A stretch of DNA of 64,000 bases from Jannaschia seosinensis (GTDB lineage: Bacteria; Pseudomonadota; Alphaproteobacteria; Rhodobacterales; Rhodobacteraceae): assembly GCF_001408515.1 (NCBI RefSeq), contig NZ_CYPR01000055.1, positions 62,001 through 126,000 on the forward strand, in the 5' to 3' direction. Below, in pieces: positions 27,392-36,047 of the stretch. Position 1 is the stretch's first letter; the number at the start of each line of letters is the position of its first letter. The notes beneath the pieces were generated by a model. That model saw only the letters and a list, made by a program, of their open reading frames with translations. It was not told where the DNA came from and did no database searches. A program made the position numbers and the translations under genes.

Positions 27392-28405
27392 ATGCTGAAG
27401 CCCCTCGCCCTGCGCGCCGCCCGACCGATGAGGCACCTCTTCGAGCGCGTCGGATCGCGCCCCGGTGCGGAGCCGGTTCTGGAGGCCTATTGCGGCTATG
27501 CCACCGCCGACGGTGCGGTGCTGCGCGGGCGCGTCCTGACGCATCTGCGCGCCGCCGAGCCCGATCCCGGTCAGTCGAAATGGACCAATCTGCGCCAGAT
27601 GACGTCGCTGTTCCTCACCGACGAAGTCGCGGGCGTGGAGGTGGAGAGCGCCGGCATCCGGGCCGTCAGCGACGCCGAAGGCTACATCACGCTGCACGTC
27701 CCGCTCGCCACGCTGCGAACCGATGCGGAGGTCGATACCGGCGGCGCATGGGCAGGCCTGCCCGTCCGCATCGCGGGGCGGCCGGACACCGAAATCGCCT
27801 TTCCCGTCCGCCTGCCCGCCGATGGCGCCACGCATCTCGTCATCTCCGATATCGACGACACGATGATCGAGACCGGTGCGCACAACCTCTGGCGCAACAT
27901 GTGGACCACCTTCACCGGCTCGGCGCATACGCGCGGCGTCCATGAGGACGCGGTTCGCCTGATGCGCGCGCTGACCGACGGCGTGCGCAATCCGGTCTTC
28001 TACGTCTCGTCCTCGCCGTGGAACCTGCACAAGTTCCTCGACATGCTGTTCGCCCGCAACGGCGTTCCGCGCGGGCCGATGTTCCTGCGCGATCTGGGCC
28101 TGACGCGGAACGGGATCGGGGCGAGCCACCTCAGCCACAAGGGCGCGGCGATCGATGCGATCCTCGCCGCCAATCCGGATCTGCCCGCGTGGCTGATGGG
28201 AGATTCCGGACAGCACGACGCACAGGTCTATCTCGACGCCGTCCGTCGCCATCCGGGCCGCATCGCTGGGGTGGCGCTGCGCGAACCCGCGCCCGGCGCG
28301 GGAACCGACGACGCGGCCGCCATGCGCGAGATCGAGGCGACCGGCGTGCCGTGCTTTCACGGTGCGTCCTTCGACGGCACACTCAGACATTGGGGACAGG
28401 AATGA
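27392..28405 (+). CDS. App1 family (DUF2183) phosphatase-domain protein
   Basis: Cytoplasmic 337-aa protein with a HAD-like phosphatase domain of the App1 family, whose yeast founder is a phosphatidate phosphatase. The catalytic motif is HLVISDIDDTMIETGAHN near 148-165, followed by VFYVSSSPWNLHKFLDMLFA and a late motif AWLMGDSGQHDAQVYLDAV. I choose ATG 27392 (GAGG, 4-5 nt upstream) over GTG 27386. Its stop overlaps the next ligase start by ATGA. A role in lipid or phosphate-ester turnover fits the family; the substrate here is unknown. Confidence 0.85.
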   Translation: MLKPLALRAARPMRHLFERVGSRPGAEPVLEAYCGYATADGAVLRGRVLTHLRAAEPDPGQSKWTNLRQMTSLFLTDEVAGVEVESAGIRAVSDAEGYITLHVPLATLRTDAEVDTGGAWAGLPVRIAGRPDTEIAFPVRLPADGATHLVISDIDDTMIETGAHNLWRNMWTTFTGSAHTRGVHEDAVRLMRALTDGVRNPVFYVSSSPWNLHKFLDMLFARNGVPRGPMFLRDLGLTRNGIGASHLSHKGAAIDAILAANPDLPAWLMGDSGQHDAQVYLDAVRRHPGRIAGVALREPAPGAGTDDAAAMREIEATGVPCFHGASFDGTLRHWGQE

Positions 28406-29598
28406 GCCATTACGACGAACTCGAGACCCGGACACCGGACGAGCGCGCCACCGCACAGCTGGAACAGCTTCGCAGGCAGCTCGCGCAGGTCTCGCTCCCG
28501 CCGGGCGGTCTCGCGCCCGAAGACGTCACGGACCTGTCGGACCTCACGCGCCTGCCCGTCCTGCGCAAGGCCGAGATCGCCGCCGCGCAGGCGGTGAACC
28601 GCCCCTTCGGCGGCATCCGCGCCTCGAACGTGGCACATATCTTCCAATCCCCCGGTCCGATCTACGAACCCGGCGCGGTGACGCATGATTGGTGGCGGCT
28701 GGGCCGTTTTCTCCACGCGCTCGGGGTGGGCACGACGGACATCGTGCAGAACTGCTTCGGCTACCACCTCACGCCGGCCGGCCACATCTTCGAGAACGGC
28801 GCACGGGCCGTGGGCGCGGTGACGATCCCGGCCGGCACCGGCCAGACCGACCTGCAGGTCCGCGCGGCCGCGGATCTCGGGGCGACGGTCTATGCGGGCA
28901 CGCCGGATTACCTGAAGGTGATCCTCGACCGGGCGGCCGAGACGGGCGAGGAACTTTCCTTCGCCAAGGCGGCCGTATCGGGCGGGGCATTGTTTCCCTC
29001 GCTGCGGGCGGACTACGCCGATCGCGGGATCGAAACCCGGCAATGCTACGCCACGGCCGATCTGGGCCTCGTCGCCTATGAGAGCGAGGCCAAGGAAGGC
29101 ATGATCGTCGACGAGGGCGTCATCGTCGAGATCGTCCGCCCCGGCACCGGCGATCCCGTCGCACCGGGCGAGGTGGGCGAGGTCGTCGTCACGTCGCTCA
29201 ACCCGGACTATCCGCTGATCCGGTTTGCGACGGGCGACCTCTCGGCCGTTCTCGAGGGCCCCTCCCCCTGCGGGCGCACGAACATGCGCATCAAGGGGTG
29301 GATGGGCCGGGCCGACCAGACGGCCAAGATCAAGGGCATGTTCGTGCGCCCCGAACAGGTCGCCGAACTGGTCGCGCGCCACCCCGAGATCCGCGCCGCC
29401 CGCGTCACCGTCACCCGCGACGGCGAGATGGACGCGATGGCGGTGCAGGTGGAGGCCGATAGCGGCAACGCGGCGGCCTGGGCCGACAGCGCCGCGCAGG
29501 TGCTCAAGCTCAAGGGCCGGGTGGAGCGGGTCGACGCCTTGCCCAATGACGGCATCGTCATCGACGACCGGCGCGATTACGGCGGCACGGATGGCTAA
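28402..29598 (+). CDS. Phenylacetate-CoA ligase (PaaK)-like AMP-binding protein
   Basis: A 398-aa ANL-family ligase resembling PaaK: it begins MSHYDELETRTPDERATAQL (PaaK proteins have a similar start), has a QSPGPIYEPG segment at the usual P-loop place, ATVYAGTPDYLKVILDRAAE, YATADLGLVAYES, RFATGDLSAVLEG and the hinge/C-terminal block GRADQTAKIKGMFVRPEQVA. The usual Ser/Thr/Gly-rich P-loop (SSGTTG) is replaced by QSPGPI, which is common in this PaaK side-branch. It is the last gene of the 13-kb plus-strand run and overlaps the App1 gene by ATGA. Likely activates an aromatic or other carboxylic acid; substrate unknown. Confidence 0.87.
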   Translation: MSHYDELETRTPDERATAQLEQLRRQLAQVSLPPGGLAPEDVTDLSDLTRLPVLRKAEIAAAQAVNRPFGGIRASNVAHIFQSPGPIYEPGAVTHDWWRLGRFLHALGVGTTDIVQNCFGYHLTPAGHIFENGARAVGAVTIPAGTGQTDLQVRAAADLGATVYAGTPDYLKVILDRAAETGEELSFAKAAVSGGALFPSLRADYADRGIETRQCYATADLGLVAYESEAKEGMIVDEGVIVEIVRPGTGDPVAPGEVGEVVVTSLNPDYPLIRFATGDLSAVLEGPSPCGRTNMRIKGWMGRADQTAKIKGMFVRPEQVAELVARHPEIRAARVTVTRDGEMDAMAVQVEADSGNAAAWADSAAQVLKLKGRVERVDALPNDGIVIDDRRDYGGTDG

Positions 29599-29617
29599 TT
29601 CCTGACGGGCCCTTTCG

Positions 29618-29644
29618 CCGGGGCGGCGTCCCGCGCCGCCCCGG
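29618..29644 (+). terminator. Strong hairpin after the ligase gene, probable terminator
   Basis: CCGGGGCGGCG and CGCCGCCCCGG form a perfect 11-bp stem with a 5-nt loop, 20 bp after the last plus-strand gene of the transporter cluster. No T-run follows, so it is a weaker kind of terminator or a 3' protection hairpin. The remaining gap up to the convergent pheT gene (29645-29872) shows no gene. Confidence 0.5.
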
Positions 29645-29872
29645 GCGGAGCCGTCCCTCACTGGGCCGACAGCGCCGCGGATCGTGGCCGTACCGGCATC
29701 CTACGACACGATGTTTCCCGGTGGTGCCGCCGCTATCCCGCGTCACCACGACTGAGGGAGGCAGGCCCGTCGTGAAACCGCCAAAGGTGTCGGCAGGCTA
29801 TTCCCCGGCGCGCCTGATGACGCTTTGCGCCGGGGAGGCCGCCACGACCGATCCGTATCGGTCACGGCACGA

Positions 29873-32266
29873 TCAGCCGCGAAGCGTGCCGCCCGAAGCC
29901 TTTTCGACCTTCTCGACAATCTTGGCGGATACGGCGTCGATCTCCTTGTCGGTGAGTGTCGCCTGATGCGGCTGCAGGCGCACGGCCAGCGCCAGAGACT
30001 TGCGCCCCGCGCCCAGCGTCCCGCCTACGAACTCGTCGAAGATCCGCACATCGTCGATCAGCGTCTTGTCGGCCCCGGCCGCCGCGTTGACGAGGGTCGC
30101 CGCTTCGACATCGGCATCGACGACGAAGGCGAAGTCCCGCTCCACGGCCTGCAGGTCCGGCATCTCGACGGCGCCACGCGACGTGCCGGCCGCCTTCGGG
30201 AAGGGAACCTCCGCCGGCCAGATCGTGAACCCCACGGCCGGCCCCTTCACGTCCATCGCCTTGAGCACGCGGGGATGGATCTCGCCGAAGGCCGCCAGCG
30301 CCTTCTTCGGGCCGAGGCACACGCGCCCCGACCGCCCTGGATGCCACCATTCGGCGGCCCCGCGCAGCACCTGCGCCTTGGCCGGCGCGCCGATGGCCTC
30401 AAGGAGCGCCTCTACATCCGCCTTGGCGTCGAACGTATCGACCGCGCGCCGCGCGCCATGCACGTCCCTTGGCGAACTATGTCCGATCAGCAGTCCCGAC
30501 ACCTCGAAGATTTGATCGCCCGGCTCACCACCGGTAAAGACGTGACCCGCCTCGAAGAGGGCCAGATCCGCGATCCCCCGCGCCTGATTGCGCGACGCCG
30601 CGGCCAGCAGACCGGGCAGGAGCGCGGGCCGCATGTGGCTCATATCCGACGAAATCGGGTTTTCCAGCCGCGTGGCCTCGGTGCCGCCGCCGAACAAAGC
30701 CGCAGAAGCCCGGTCGATGAAGGAATAGGTGACGCATTCGTCATAGCCCAAGGCCGCCGCCGTCCGGCGCGCCGTCCGCTCCCGCCGCTGCATCGCCGTC
30801 AGAACGGGACGCAGCACCTGCGCCGGCCGCCGCATCGGCCGCCCCTCCAGCTTGGTCAGCGACGCGACCCGCGCCACTTCCTCCACCAGATCCGCCTCGC
30901 CCTGCACGTCCGGCCGCCAGGAGGGCACCTGCGCCATATCGCCGTCCAGCCGGAAGCCCAGCGCCTTCAGCGTCGCCCGCTGCGTATCGGCGGGGATGGA
31001 CATGCCCACGAGGCTCTCCACCCGGTCCGTGTCGAGGCGGTAGGCGCGCGACGTGTCCGGCACGGCGCCCGCCACGACCATCTTTGAGACCTCTCCGCCC
31101 GCATGGTCGAGGATCATCCGGCAGGCATGGTCCAACCCCTCGGGGGTGAAGGCCGGGTCGATCCCCCGCTCGAAGCGGTAGCGCGCATCGGAGTTGATCT
31201 TGAGGCGGCGGCCGGTCACGGCGATCTGCACCGGGTCCCAGTAGGCCGACTCGACGAGCACGTTCACCGTATCCGCGGTCACGCCGGTATGGGCGCCGCC
31301 CATGATGCCGGCGATGCTCTCCGAGCCCGCATCGTCCGAGATCACGATGGCGCCCTCGGGCAGCGTGTAATCCTTTTCGTCCAGCGCGTTCAGCGTCTCG
31401 CCCCCCGCGGCCCGGTGCACGCGCAGCGCCCCCGTCACCACGTCGGCGTCGAAGACATGGAGCGGCCGGTTCAGGTCGTGCGTGAACCAGTTGGTGACAT
31501 CCACGAGGAAGCTGATCGGCCGCAAGCCGATGGCGCGGAGCTGATCCTGCAGCCAGTCCGGCGAGGGTCCGTTCCGCACGCCCCGGATCATCCGCATCGC
31601 GAAGATCGGGCAGCCGTCCCGCGTGTCCGCGTCGATCGTCACGCCGACGGGGCTGTCGTAGGTGCCCTCGATCACCAGCGTCTCGATGGGTTGCATCGTG
31701 CCCAGCCCGCGCGCCGCCAGATCCCGGGCGATTCCCCGCACGCCCAGCGCATCAGGCCGGTTCGGCGTGATCGCGATCTCGACCACCGGATCGACCTTGG
31801 CGGGGTCGTTCGCGGCCAGCCATTCGGTGAAGCCCTGCCCGACCTCGCCGGACGGCAGCTCGATGATGCCGTCATGCTCCTCCGACAGCTCCAGCTCCCG
31901 CTCGGAGGCCATCATGCCGAAGCTCTCGATCCCGCGGATCTTGCCGACGCCGATCGTGGTGTCGATGCCCGGCACGTAGACGCCCGGCTTGGCGACGACC
32001 ACGGTGATGCCCGCGCGCGCGTTCGGCGCACCGCAGATGATCTGCTTCACGCCCTCATCGGTCTCGACCTGGCAGACCTGCAGGCGGTCGGCATCGGGAT
32101 GCTTCTCGGCCGAGATGACATGCCCGATGGTGAAGTCGCGCAGCCGTGCCGCCCGGTCCTCGACCCCCTCGACCTCAAGCCCGAGATCGGTCAGCGCCTC
32201 GGCGATCTCCTCCACCGAAGCGGTGGTGTCGAGGTGGCGCTTGAGCCAGGAAAGGGTGAACTTCAT
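29873..32266 (-). CDS. pheT: Phenylalanine-tRNA ligase subunit beta
   Basis: Beta subunit of the heterotetrameric PheRS (797 aa). The N-terminal tRNA-binding domain has FTIGHVISAEKHPDADRLQV (about 45-65) and IGVGKIRGIESFGMMASERE. The B3/B4 editing region lies at about 200-370 (DVTNWFTHDLNRPLHVFDAD), B5 at about 400-475, and the C-terminal anticodon domain (FDX-ACB) at 700-797 with RDFAFVVDADVEAATLVNAA. Start ATG 32266 gives MKFTLSWLKRHLDTTASVEE, the standard start. pheS is not adjacent; the upstream gene is an acetyltransferase. It is probably transcribed alone. Confidence 0.97.
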   Translation of the reverse strand: MKFTLSWLKRHLDTTASVEEIAEALTDLGLEVEGVEDRAARLRDFTIGHVISAEKHPDADRLQVCQVETDEGVKQIICGAPNARAGITVVVAKPGVYVPGIDTTIGVGKIRGIESFGMMASERELELSEEHDGIIELPSGEVGQGFTEWLAANDPAKVDPVVEIAITPNRPDALGVRGIARDLAARGLGTMQPIETLVIEGTYDSPVGVTIDADTRDGCPIFAMRMIRGVRNGPSPDWLQDQLRAIGLRPISFLVDVTNWFTHDLNRPLHVFDADVVTGALRVHRAAGGETLNALDEKDYTLPEGAIVISDDAGSESIAGIMGGAHTGVTADTVNVLVESAYWDPVQIAVTGRRLKINSDARYRFERGIDPAFTPEGLDHACRMILDHAGGEVSKMVVAGAVPDTSRAYRLDTDRVESLVGMSIPADTQRATLKALGFRLDGDMAQVPSWRPDVQGEADLVEEVARVASLTKLEGRPMRRPAQVLRPVLTAMQRRERTARRTAAALGYDECVTYSFIDRASAALFGGGTEATRLENPISSDMSHMRPALLPGLLAAASRNQARGIADLALFEAGHVFTGGEPGDQIFEVSGLLIGHSSPRDVHGARRAVDTFDAKADVEALLEAIGAPAKAQVLRGAAEWWHPGRSGRVCLGPKKALAAFGEIHPRVLKAMDVKGPAVGFTIWPAEVPFPKAAGTSRGAVEMPDLQAVERDFAFVVDADVEAATLVNAAAGADKTLIDDVRIFDEFVGGTLGAGRKSLALAVRLQPHQATLTDKEIDAVSAKIVEKVEKASGGTLRG

Positions 32267-32384
32267 CGGGCGGTCTCCGGAACGGTTTGCGCCCGACTAG
32301 CCTATCGGGAATGGGGATTGAAGTAGGCTGCGCATGCCCACCCGCCGCTCCGGCGGAGGAGAAGGACCGCGCGGCCCGCCGGGC

Positions 32385-32867
32385 CTAGCGCAGATCGAAG
32401 CCGATCCGCCGCGACGCGACCGGAAATCCCACGATTTCGTCGGCCACCGACCCCTCGTCCACGCCCCCGTGACGCAGATAGAACCGGTGCGCCGCCGCGT
32501 TCTCCTCGAGTACCGTGAGACAGGCCCGCGCGAAGCCCCCCTCCCGCAGCACGACCTTCATCGCCTCAAGCAGCTTCCCCCCGGTCCCGCCCGCGCGCAG
32601 GTCGGGCCGCACATGCAGGTTGTCGATCAGCGGCGGCTCCCGCCCGGTCAGGGCGCAAACGAAGCCGGTCATCTCCTTCCCTGTGAACGCCACGAGGGTC
32701 AGTTCCGGCGGCGCGAAAGTGCGCGCTGCCCACTTCGCCGCCAGATCCCCGGCCAGCCCGTCGCGCAGGTATTCCGGGGGCAGGATGCCGGCATAGCTGT
32801 CCTGCCAGGAGGCGAGGTGCAGCGCCGTGATGGCGTCGCGGTCCTCCGGCGTCGCCAGCCGGATCAT
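32385..32867 (-). CDS. GNAT family N-acetyltransferase
   Basis: A 160-aa acyltransferase of the GNAT fold. Start ATG 32867 (MIRLATPEDRDAITALHLAS) overlaps the stop of the MOSC gene by ATGA. The acetyl-CoA binding motif A is IDNLHVRPDLRAGGTGGKLL near 90-110, followed by ACLTVLEENAAAHRFYLRHG, the usual motif B. The substrate cannot be told. Downstream, before pheT, two small hairpins occur (32342-32356 and 32373-32385) that may end the transcript. Confidence 0.9.
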   Translation of the reverse strand: MIRLATPEDRDAITALHLASWQDSYAGILPPEYLRDGLAGDLAAKWAARTFAPPELTLVAFTGKEMTGFVCALTGREPPLIDNLHVRPDLRAGGTGGKLLEAMKVVLREGGFARACLTVLEENAAAHRFYLRHGGVDEGSVADEIVGFPVASRRIGFDLR

Positions 32868-33334
32868 GCCGCCACCGGCAGGACCGCGTCGCCCACCGCC
32901 ACCGCCCCCGGCGTGACGACCTGCGCATACCAGCCGCCGTGATGGCGCACGGCCTGATAGCCGCCCGGCCCCAACTCCTCCTCCATGCGCGAACAGGGCG
33001 GGCACGGGCCGGTCAGGTGCAGCACCGCTGTCCCGATCCGAACGTCCCGCCCCCGCAGCGAGGCGAGGTTGATGCCCGACACGACGAGGTTCCGCCGCAG
33101 CCGCTCCGGCGCGGCCTGTGTGCCACAGAGGGCGGTGATGACCGGCAGATGCTCCGCCTGGATCAGCGTCACGGCCCGCTTGCCCGCATGCCCGTGATCG
33201 CCGGCGAGCCCGTCCTCCGTCACGTCCACGCCATCCACCGCACGGATATCCGCGCGCCGGGCCGAACGCAGGCCGATCCAGTCGACGCGCCCGTCGCGGA
33301 CCTGCCGCGCCATCATCGCCCTGAGGTCGCTCAC
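32864..33334 (-). CDS. MOSC domain-containing protein
   Basis: A 156-aa single-domain MOSC protein, related to the C-terminus of molybdenum-cofactor sulfurase and to YiiM/YuaD. Seen: the lead-in DGLAGDHGHAGKRAVTLIQA, NLVVSGINLASLRGRDVRIG, and the conserved cysteine region LTGPCPPCSRMEEELGPGGY, with the catalytic-type Cys in the second position. It overlaps the acetyltransferase start (ATGA) and the msrC stop (33331-33334), so the three genes are translationally coupled. It may sulfurate or detoxify a molybdenum- or N-hydroxyl-linked substrate; this is family-based only. Confidence 0.9.
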   Translation of the reverse strand: MSDLRAMMARQVRDGRVDWIGLRSARRADIRAVDGVDVTEDGLAGDHGHAGKRAVTLIQAEHLPVITALCGTQAAPERLRRNLVVSGINLASLRGRDVRIGTAVLHLTGPCPPCSRMEEELGPGGYQAVRHHGGWYAQVVTPGAVAVGDAVLPVAA

Positions 33335-33816
33335 CGTGCGAAGACCGCGTCGAGCAGGACCTGCAACTCCCGCGCATCCTCTTCGGTGAACGCGTGGGGG
33401 CGGTCGCTGTCGATATCGAGCACCGCGATCAGATCGCCCGCCCGGTCGCGCACCGGCAGCACGATCTCCGACCGTGTGGAGGACGCGCAGGCGATATGAC
33501 CGGGAAAGGCATCCACGTCCGCGACGATCTGCACCTCGCCCGTGCGCGCGCAGGCCCCGCAGACGCCCCGGTCGAACGGGATCGTCAGGCAGCCATGCCC
33601 GCCCTGATACGGTCCGATCTTCAACAGGCGCGGCGCGACGACCCGGTAGAACCCGGTCCAGTCGAAGCGGTCATCCGCATGGTGGATCTCGCAGGCCAGC
33701 GTTGCCATCAGCGCGACCGCATCGTCCTCCCCTTCGGCAAGGCTCGCGACACTGCGGTGAAGGGCCGGGTAATCGACGGTGACGTCGCCCGCCTTCGAAT
33801 CCGTCCGCTGCTCCAT
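33331..33816 (-). CDS. msrC: GAF-domain free methionine-(R)-sulfoxide reductase
   Basis: A 161-aa GAF protein of the fRMsr type, which reduces free methionine-(R)-sulfoxide. The family pattern is complete: RFDWTGFYRVVAPRLLKIGP then YQGGHGCLTIPFDRGVCGAC, and FPGHIACASSTRSEIVLPV. The three catalytic/resolving cysteines (in HGCL, GVCG and HIAC) are all present. Start ATG 33816 overlaps the thiolase stop by one base (TGATG). It is part of a coupled minus-strand group thiolase-msrC-MOSC-GNAT. Confidence 0.88.
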   Translation of the reverse strand: MEQRTDSKAGDVTVDYPALHRSVASLAEGEDDAVALMATLACEIHHADDRFDWTGFYRVVAPRLLKIGPYQGGHGCLTIPFDRGVCGACARTGEVQIVADVDAFPGHIACASSTRSEIVLPVRDRAGDLIAVLDIDSDRPHAFTEEDARELQVLLDAVFAR

Positions 33817-34994
33817 CACGGCCGCTCGATCGCGATGGCCGTACCCTCGCCGCCGCCGATGCAGATCGCCGCGACGCCGCGCTTGAGATCGCGCGCCTCG
33901 AGCGCATGGAGCAGCGTCACCACGATCCGCGCGCCCGAGGCACCGATCGGATGGCCCAGCGCACAGGCCCCGCCATTCACGTTCACCACCTCGGGAGACA
34001 GGCCCATTTCGTGCATGAAGGCCATCGGCACCACGGCGAAGGCCTCGTTGACCTCCCACAGATCGACATCCTTGACCGACCAGCCGAGCGTATCCAGCAG
34101 CTTCTTCGCCGCGGGCACCGGTGCGGTCGTGAACAGGCCCGGCGCCTGCGCGTGGGAGGCATGGCCCATGATCCGCGCCCGAACCGGCAGCCCCTCCGCC
34201 TCCGCCACAGATCCCGATGCGAGGATCAGCGCCGCGGCGCCATCGGAGATCGACGAGGAATTCGCCGCCGTCACCGTGCCGTCCTTGCGGAAGGCGGGCT
34301 TGAGATGGGGGATCTTCTCGGGCCGCGCCGCGCCGGGCTGTTCGTCCTGCGCGATCACCGTCTCGCCCTTGCGCGTGGCGACCGCGAAGGCCGCGACCTC
34401 CGTGCCGAACCCGCCCGAGGCGATGGCCTCCTGCGCCCGGCTCAGGCTGCGCAGCGCGTATTCGTCCTGCGCGTCGCGGGTGAACTGATACGCCTCGGCG
34501 CAATCCTCGGCAAAGGTGCCCATGAGGCGCCCCTTGTCATACGCATCCTCGAGTCCGTCGAGGAACATGTGGTCAACCGCCTGCCCGTGACCCAGACGCG
34601 CACCGCCCCGCATGCCCGGCAACAGGTAGGGCGCGTTGGTCATGCTCTCCATGCCGCCGGCCACCATCACGCCGGTCCGGCCCAGCGCGATCTGGTCATG
34701 CGCCATCATCGCGGCCTTCATGCCGGATCCGCACATCTTGTTGAGCGTGGTCGCGGGCACCTCCTCGCCCAGGCCCGCGTGAAAACCCGCCTGCCGCGCC
34801 GGCGCCTGCCCCTGCCCCGCCGGCAGGACGCAGCCCATCAGAACCTCTTCGATCCGGCCGGGCGCAACCCCCGCATCGGTCATGGCCGCGGCAATGGCCG
34901 CACCGCCCAGTTCCGACGCCGTGGCGGCCGACAACGCGCCCTGGAACCCGCCCATCGGGGTCCGCTTCGCGCCTGTGATTACGACTCGTTCCAT
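33816..34994 (-). CDS. Acetyl-CoA C-acetyltransferase (thiolase)
   Basis: Degradative or biosynthetic thiolase (392 aa) interconverting two acetyl-CoA and acetoacetyl-CoA, or cleaving 3-ketoacyl-CoA. Catalytic residues are all in canonical places: Cys88 in LNKMCGSGMKAAMM, His348 in CALGHPIGASGARIVV, Cys378 in AICIGGGEGTAIAIER. The N-terminus MERVVITGAKRTPMGGFQGA is typical of AtoB/PhaA-like enzymes. No phaB is adjacent. It heads a four-gene coupled run and is divergent from the STAS gene across 93 bp. Confidence 0.93.
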   Translation of the reverse strand: MERVVITGAKRTPMGGFQGALSAATASELGGAAIAAAMTDAGVAPGRIEEVLMGCVLPAGQGQAPARQAGFHAGLGEEVPATTLNKMCGSGMKAAMMAHDQIALGRTGVMVAGGMESMTNAPYLLPGMRGGARLGHGQAVDHMFLDGLEDAYDKGRLMGTFAEDCAEAYQFTRDAQDEYALRSLSRAQEAIASGGFGTEVAAFAVATRKGETVIAQDEQPGAARPEKIPHLKPAFRKDGTVTAANSSSISDGAAALILASGSVAEAEGLPVRARIMGHASHAQAPGLFTTAPVPAAKKLLDTLGWSVKDVDLWEVNEAFAVVPMAFMHEMGLSPEVVNVNGGACALGHPIGASGARIVVTLLHALEARDLKRGVAAICIGGGEGTAIAIERP

Positions 34995-35087
34995 CTTCGC
35001 CCCCGTAAAGCTTCTGGTAATAACCTGCGCCTAGCTTGCCATTCGCGCGGCCGGGGCACCAGAGGCCGGTAATCGGGAGGACGAGGG

Positions 35088-35423
35088 ATGAACATTTCGT
35101 GCGACACGCGCGGCGGCTTGATGATCCTCGTCGTCAACGAGCCGCGCATCGACGCGGCCGGCGCCGTCGATTTCAAGGACCGTTTCCGCACCCTCGTCGC
35201 CGGCTTCGACGGGCGCGTCATCATCGACATGGCACAGGTCGAGTTTCTCGATTCGAGCGGGCTCGGCGCGCTTGTCGCGGTGATGAAGATGCTCGGCGGC
35301 AATCGGCGGCTTGAACTGGCGCGCTGCGGCGAGGTGGTGCGCAAGGTGCTGACCCTCACGCGCATGGACCGCGTCTTCGTGCTCCACGATTCCCTCGAAG
35401 ATGCCGACCGGGCCGCGGCATGA
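35088..35423 (+). CDS. STAS-domain anti-sigma factor antagonist
   Basis: A 111-aa STAS protein of the SpoIIAA/RsbV type. The phosphorylation site motif FLDSSGLGALVAVMKML lies at 54-70, with the acceptor Ser in the D-S-S-G at 55-58. Start ATG 35088 follows GGGAGGACGAGGG. Its stop overlaps the next gene (ATGA), which encodes the matching ATPase-like partner. In such pairs the kinase phosphorylates the antagonist to control a sigma factor or another effector. No PP2C phosphatase or sigma factor gene is adjacent. Confidence 0.92.
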   Translation: MNISCDTRGGLMILVVNEPRIDAAGAVDFKDRFRTLVAGFDGRVIIDMAQVEFLDSSGLGALVAVMKMLGGNRRLELARCGEVVRKVLTLTRMDRVFVLHDSLEDADRAAA

Positions 35424-35878
35424 CGGACGTGGCCATCCTTCGGGGCGGACACCAAATCGGTGACCTGTTCCACCGGATCCTGCCGGGCACAGAGGCGGAT
35501 GTGCGCCGCACGATTGACGATCTGCGCGCGCATACGGAGTGGATGGACCTCGCGGCGGGGATCGTGACCAACGCGCTGATCGTGCTGAGCGAGGTGCTCA
35601 ACAACATCGTCGAGCATGCGCTGGCCAACCTCCCCTCGGCCCTGATCCAGCTGGATATCTTCCGCATCGATACCGGGCTTCTGATCGTCACGACCGATCC
35701 CGGCCGCCCCCTGCCGCCGACGCTTCTATCCTCACCGAAGCTTCCGGACACGAACGGCGCAGTCGACGACCTCCCGGAAGGCGGCTTCGGCTGGTTCATG
35801 ATCCATACGCTGGCGGGTGACATGATGTACGAACGCGAGGATGGCGCAAACCGGCTGAGCTTCTCCTTCGCCGCCTGA
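35420..35878 (+). CDS. RsbW/SpoIIAB-like ATP-binding anti-sigma kinase
   Basis: A 152-aa GHKL ATPase-fold protein, probable serine kinase of the preceding STAS protein. N-box NALIVLSEVLNNIVEHALAN near 50-69 with the Mg-binding Glu/Asn, a G1-like box TTDPGRPLPP near 91-100, and a G2-like glycine-rich segment LPEGGFGWFMIHTLAGDM near 118-135. Coupled to the STAS gene by ATGA. The target of the switch is not nearby, so the pair may control a distant sigma factor or a non-sigma process, as known in several alphaproteobacteria. Confidence 0.88.
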   Translation: MTDVAILRGGHQIGDLFHRILPGTEADVRRTIDDLRAHTEWMDLAAGIVTNALIVLSEVLNNIVEHALANLPSALIQLDIFRIDTGLLIVTTDPGRPLPPTLLSSPKLPDTNGAVDDLPEGGFGWFMIHTLAGDMMYEREDGANRLSFSFAA

Positions 35879-36047
35879 CGCGGGTTGCAGGGTGACGCGG
35901 CGCCCCGCGGCGACCGCGACGGCGGGTATCGACGATGCCGCGGTTCGGCCCGACCGGGCTCACGGGACGCGACGCGTCGGCACATCATTGGCATCCCGAC
36001 CTCCAGGTCCTAGCGTGCCGCGACATCCACCGCGAAAGACCCTTCCG

